Below are positions 34,134-37,350 of a DNA stretch of 37,350 nucleotides, piece by piece (the first letter of the stretch is position 1; each line of letters opens with the position of its first letter). The notes beneath the pieces are model-generated. The model saw only the letters and a list, made by a program, of their open reading frames with translations. It was not told the origin of the DNA and did no database searches. Source of the stretch: Alphaproteobacteria bacterium (GTDB lineage Bacteria > Pseudomonadota > Alphaproteobacteria > M2410); contig JAUWTJ010000039.1 in NCBI GenBank assembly GCA_030614785.1, positions 1 to 37,350 of the forward strand. Reading direction: 5' to 3'. A program made the translations under genes and the position numbers.

Positions 34134-34163
34134 GGTCTGCGAGGAAACTCGCAGACCTTTTTT
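34134..34163 (+). terminator. Rho-independent terminator after the HU gene
   Basis: GGTCTGCGAG (34134-34143), tetraloop GAAA (34144-34147), CTCGCAGACC (34148-34157), then six T (34158-34163). The 10-bp stem is perfect and capped by a stable GNRA loop. It lies 32 bp after the HU stop codon and ahead of glnE, isolating the two transcripts. Confidence 0.95.
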
Positions 34164-34202
34164 ATGAGCACGATCCTCTCTTCAATCCGACAATGAGGGC
34201 TT

Positions 34203-37160
34203 ATGTCCGGCTTTGAATTTCTGAAAGAAGTAAAACGTCAAATCCGGCCGTATAATGCGTCATGGGTCGAAGCCGGATGGGTGGATTTTAAAGTGTCCCT
34301 TGGAAGCCTGGAGGGAGGCGCTGATTTCCTCGAGAGGCTTGAGGCCAATGAGGAGGCCAAAATTCTTCTTTCATCGCTTTTTGGGAACGCCCCCTATCTG
34401 CGCCGGCTTGCGGTGCGTGACCCGATGGCGGTGAAGGGTTTTCTGGAAAAGCCTTCAAAAGAGAGCTTCAGCGAGGTTTTGGAGGATTTGCGGCAGGGTT
34501 TCGCGAGAGACATTGACATGGCCGAAGCCATGAAGGTTCTCAGGCGCGGCAAGGCACGTGCAGCGCTCCTGATCGCAATAGCTGATATTACCGGTGCCTG
34601 GGACCTTGACGCGGTTACCCGTGCTCTCAGCGTCTTTGCCGACACCTGTCTCGATATGTGTCTTCGCTTCATGTTGAAGAGCCAGGCGGCGAGTGGCAAG
34701 TGCGTCCTGGCCGATGGGGAGACACCCGAAAGCACCTGCGGAATTACCGTCATAGCCATGGGCAAGTACGGAGCCTTTGAGCTGAATTACTCCAGCGATA
34801 TCGACATTGTTGTATTCTTCGATCCTGAAAAGGTTCCGGTCATCAACGGTGGTGATGGTAGCGGTGACGCGCAAAAGCTCGCAATCCGCATCACAAAAAA
34901 TATTGTCGCTCTGATGCAAGAGGCAACCGGCGATGGCTACGTCTTCCGAACCGATTTGCGCTTGCGCCCTGATGCCGGGGCAACCCAGATCGCGCTCTCA
35001 ATTGATGCCGCGGCTTTCTACTATGAGACTATGGGCCAAAACTGGGAGCGGGCGGCGTGGATCAAGGCACGCGCCTGTGCGGGTGACAAGACTGTTGGAA
35101 ATGAGTTCCTCAAAAGTCTGGAGCCTTTTATCTGGCGGCGTCACCTCGATTATGCCGCGATTGAGGATATCCATTCCATCAAGCGTCAGATCCATGCTCA
35201 CAAGGGCCATACGGTCATTGCCATCGAGGGCCATAATATCAAGCTCGGGCGCGGGGGTATTCGTGAGATTGAGTTCTTCGCCCAGACCCAGCAGCTCATT
35301 GGCGGCGGGCGTGATCCGTCCCTCAAGGACAACACGACCGTGGGCGCCCTTGGGGCCTTGACCAGACTTGGCATCGTCAAACCCGAAGTGCGCGATAATC
35401 TGGTTTCCGCCTATCGGTTTTTGCGCGAGGTGGAACATCGCTTGCAGATGGTCAACGACGAACAAACTCATTCAATGCCGCGCGAGGCCGAAGAGGTCGA
35501 TGCCATTGCCTGCTTCGCGGGTTTTGATGATCCGGCGCTCTTTCGCAAAACGCTCAGGAAACACCACACCAATGTCCAAACCCATTATGCCGAGCTATTC
35601 GAGGAAGAACCTTCGCTTGGCGGGGTTCTTGGAAATCTTGTTTTCACTGGCGTGGAGGATGACCCTGGCACGCTGGAGACCCTGGAAGGCATGGGGTTCA
35701 AGCGACCGTCTGCTGCAGCGGAGGCCATTCGCACCTGGCATCATGGACGTATTCGCGTCACGCGCAGCGCACGATCCCGTGCGCTGTTGACAAAACTGGT
35801 CCCACATCTTCTGGAGGCTTTCTCGCGCACCTCCGATCCCGATGCGGCGATGACCAACTTTGACCGGTTTATCCAGGGGCTGCCTGCGGGCGTGCAGCTG
35901 TTCTCCATGCTGCAGTCGAGGCCGGACATGGTCATCCTCCTTGCCGACATTTTGGGAACCGCGCCAAGGCTTGCCATGACATTGTCCAAAACGGCGAGCG
36001 TTCTTGATGTCATGCTGGATCCCGAGTTTTTCAAGGCTTTCCCGGAGGCCGGCGATCTGACATCGGGTTTCAAACAGGCCCTCGCAGATGCAGACTATTT
36101 CGAAGCGAAACTTGATGAGGCGCGGATCTGGTCCAGCGAGATGAAATTCCGGGCGGGCGTGAATGTGCTGACCGGGCGTGTGGCCGCTGATCGCCTCGGG
36201 CCATTCTTTGCAGATTCCGTTGATGCGGTTATCGCGGGTCTCCAGCCGGTGGTCGAAGAAGAAGTCGCACGAAAGTCAGGGGCCATCAAAGGTGACTTTG
36301 CCGTCATTGCTTTTGGAAAGCTTGGCAGCCGCGAAATGAGTGCTGAGTCCGATCTCGATATCATCTTCGTTTATGACACAGACGATCCGGATGAGCACTC
36401 GGACGGGCCCAAACGTCTTCACAATAGCCAATACTTTGCGCGCGTATCACAACGCCTCATTAGCGCGCTCACTGCTCCAACCAGCGAAGGACAAATGTTC
36501 GAGATCGACACACGTCTCAGGCCTTCAGGCAACAAAGGCCCCATAGCCATTCGTTATGAGGGATTTGATCGTTATCAGCGAGAGGAAAGCTGGACGTGGG
36601 AAAAAATGGCGCTCACCAGAGCACGTGTCGTCACCGGTTCACCGTCCTTGACCAAAAAGATCAATGAAACAATTCGGAGCGTCCTGACGACCCCGCGTGA
36701 TAGCGCAGAGGTGCTCAAGGATGTTGCCGCGATGCGTGCGCGGATATTCGCCGAAAATGGTTCGGCCAATCCGTGGGACACGAAACATGTGCGCGGCGGT
36801 CTTGTGGATGTCGAGTTCATCGCGCAGGGGCTCCAGCTTGTTCATGCCCCGTCGCACCCGCAGGTGCTCGCTCAAAACACAATCCAGGCCTTGCAAAACC
36901 TCGGTACCATTGGCGCCCTCGATCCGGGGACGACCGAGGATCTCATTGAGGCTGCCGCACTCTTGCATAACCTGACGCAGGTCACGCGCGTCTGTGTCGT
37001 CGGTCCACTGGATCCCGCCGAGGCGTCCGTAAACTTGAAGGCCTTGATTGCAAAGGCCGGGGGCCGGGCCACTTTCAGTGAGATAGAGGCCCTGCTTGTC
37101 CAAAGTGAGCAGAAAGTGCTCAAGCACTTTGAGCGTTTGATCGAAGGGAAGGGGGCCTGA
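34203..37160 (+). CDS. glnE: Glutamine synthetase adenylyltransferase/adenylyl-removing enzyme
   Basis: Bifunctional enzyme that adds AMP to glutamine synthetase to switch it down when nitrogen is plentiful and removes it again when nitrogen is scarce, under PII control. The 985 residues match the full family length. The N-terminal deadenylylase nucleotidyltransferase domain has AMGKYGAFELNYSSDIDIVV with the metal Asp pair in SSDID (197-201). The C-terminal adenylyltransferase domain has FGKLGSREMSAESDLDIIF with the pair near residue 716. Each is followed by a helical regulatory part (GRGGIREIEFFAQ, VRGGLVDVEFIAQG). Both active sites are intact. It begins 39 bp after the HU terminator. An IS5-family element starts about 80 bp after its stop. 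Confidence 0.95.
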   Translation: MSGFEFLKEVKRQIRPYNASWVEAGWVDFKVSLGSLEGGADFLERLEANEEAKILLSSLFGNAPYLRRLAVRDPMAVKGFLEKPSKESFSEVLEDLRQGFARDIDMAEAMKVLRRGKARAALLIAIADITGAWDLDAVTRALSVFADTCLDMCLRFMLKSQAASGKCVLADGETPESTCGITVIAMGKYGAFELNYSSDIDIVVFFDPEKVPVINGGDGSGDAQKLAIRITKNIVALMQEATGDGYVFRTDLRLRPDAGATQIALSIDAAAFYYETMGQNWERAAWIKARACAGDKTVGNEFLKSLEPFIWRRHLDYAAIEDIHSIKRQIHAHKGHTVIAIEGHNIKLGRGGIREIEFFAQTQQLIGGGRDPSLKDNTTVGALGALTRLGIVKPEVRDNLVSAYRFLREVEHRLQMVNDEQTHSMPREAEEVDAIACFAGFDDPALFRKTLRKHHTNVQTHYAELFEEEPSLGGVLGNLVFTGVEDDPGTLETLEGMGFKRPSAAAEAIRTWHHGRIRVTRSARSRALLTKLVPHLLEAFSRTSDPDAAMTNFDRFIQGLPAGVQLFSMLQSRPDMVILLADILGTAPRLAMTLSKTASVLDVMLDPEFFKAFPEAGDLTSGFKQALADADYFEAKLDEARIWSSEMKFRAGVNVLTGRVAADRLGPFFADSVDAVIAGLQPVVEEEVARKSGAIKGDFAVIAFGKLGSREMSAESDLDIIFVYDTDDPDEHSDGPKRLHNSQYFARVSQRLISALTAPTSEGQMFEIDTRLRPSGNKGPIAIRYEGFDRYQREESWTWEKMALTRARVVTGSPSLTKKINETIRSVLTTPRDSAEVLKDVAAMRARIFAENGSANPWDTKHVRGGLVDVEFIAQGLQLVHAPSHPQVLAQNTIQALQNLGTIGALDPGTTEDLIEAAALLHNLTQVTRVCVVGPLDPAEASVNLKALIAKAGGRATFSEIEALLVQSEQKVLKHFERLIEGKGA

Positions 37161-37238
37161 TATGTCCCCCAACCAACAGCCAAACCGGTGCAAAGGGGCT
37201 TAAACCTTGGAGGTTCCTCTTGCACGGCAACTCAACTA

Positions 37239-37350
37239 GGGTCAGGACTCATTAAATCCACCATATGACGATGGCGGCGATGCAGATTGCCGAGAAGAAG
37301 GTGTGAGAGCATCGGTCGTATCGGGTTGATATGCGCCGCCAGTCCTTGAG
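37239..37350 (-). mobile_element. Left end of an IS5-family (IS427-like) insertion sequence, cut by window edge
   Basis: The transposase C-terminus at 37252 onward is followed on its 3' side by GGGTCAGGACTC (37239-37250), the likely start of the terminal inverted repeat, preceded by TA, which fits the short target duplications of the IS427 group. The other end lies beyond the window, so the repeat and duplication cannot be confirmed. It sits 78 bp after glnE. Confidence 0.7.
37252..37350 (-). CDS. IS5-family transposase, C-terminal fragment
   Basis: On the minus strand the last 32 codons read LKDWRRISTRYDRCSHTFFS and then a hydrophobic ending with two Trp (IVIWWI) before TAA at 37252-37254. 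RRISTRYD followed by a small hydrophobic tail is the standard C-terminus of IS427-group transposases, which carry the last Glu of the DDE triad just upstream, outside this window. The fragment is cut by the window edge, not by mutation. Nothing is visible about activity. Confidence 0.8.
   Translation of the reverse strand, partial: LKDWRRISTRYDRCSHTFFSAICIAAIVIWWI

Overview
The window looks like chromosomal DNA of a free-living alphaproteobacterium. The evidence is the ccmI-ccmE-ccmF-ccmH order (the rhizobial cycHJKL arrangement, with ccmG absent) followed by a DegP protease, an OmpR-type regulator with its kinase, and glnE. The multiplicity of soluble and membrane signalling proteins and the moderately high GC content fit the same view. 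The species cannot be named from this sequence.

Layout. 1-3747: signalling genes, namely a class III nucleotide cyclase cut by the left edge, a stand-alone receiver protein and a hybrid histidine kinase. 3748-7885: a minus-strand electron-transfer locus with a degenerate NapC/NirT-type tetraheme gene, a decaheme MtrA/PioA-type cytochrome and an MtrB/PioB-type porin. Both ends of this locus carry short direct repeats that share a 14-bp period and the last codons of the neighbouring penicillin-binding protein gene, so it may have been inserted. 7886-10911: a PBP1a-like peptidoglycan synthase, a YcgN-type cysteine-cluster protein and a small membrane protein. 11105-15455: a short-chain dehydrogenase, a probable heteromeric acyl-CoA dehydrogenase pair, a DUF4188 protein and a two-domain glutaredoxin-like protein. 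15483-18214 (minus): a YihY/BrkB membrane protein, a halohydrin dehalogenase carrying the diagnostic motifs, and a HAD-family hydrolase. 18393-21960: a 478-residue protein of unknown family, a short Hsp70-like ATPase and a DUF938 methyltransferase. 22038-26932: cytochrome c maturation genes, with an orphan Hpt gene on the opposite strand between ccmI and ccmE. 27097-33485: a membrane histidine kinase, a lectin-like/DUF3047 gene broken by a frameshift, DegP, and an OmpR/EnvZ-type pair. 33815-37160: an HU protein with a textbook terminator, and glnE. 37239 to the end: the left end of an IS5-family (IS427-like) element.

How the parts fit. MtrA carries ten CXXCH sites and needs the Ccm system encoded 15 kb away for heme attachment. 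With MtrB it should form a conduit through the outer membrane. The inner-membrane quinol-linked partner next to it is broken, so electrons must enter or leave the periplasm through another protein. The dehalogenase gene is the clearest catabolic novelty: its motifs are those of halohydrin dehalogenases rather than of NAD(P)-dependent short-chain dehydrogenases, and it lies 4 bp upstream of a HAD hydrolase gene. No rRNA, tRNA or CRISPR array was seen.
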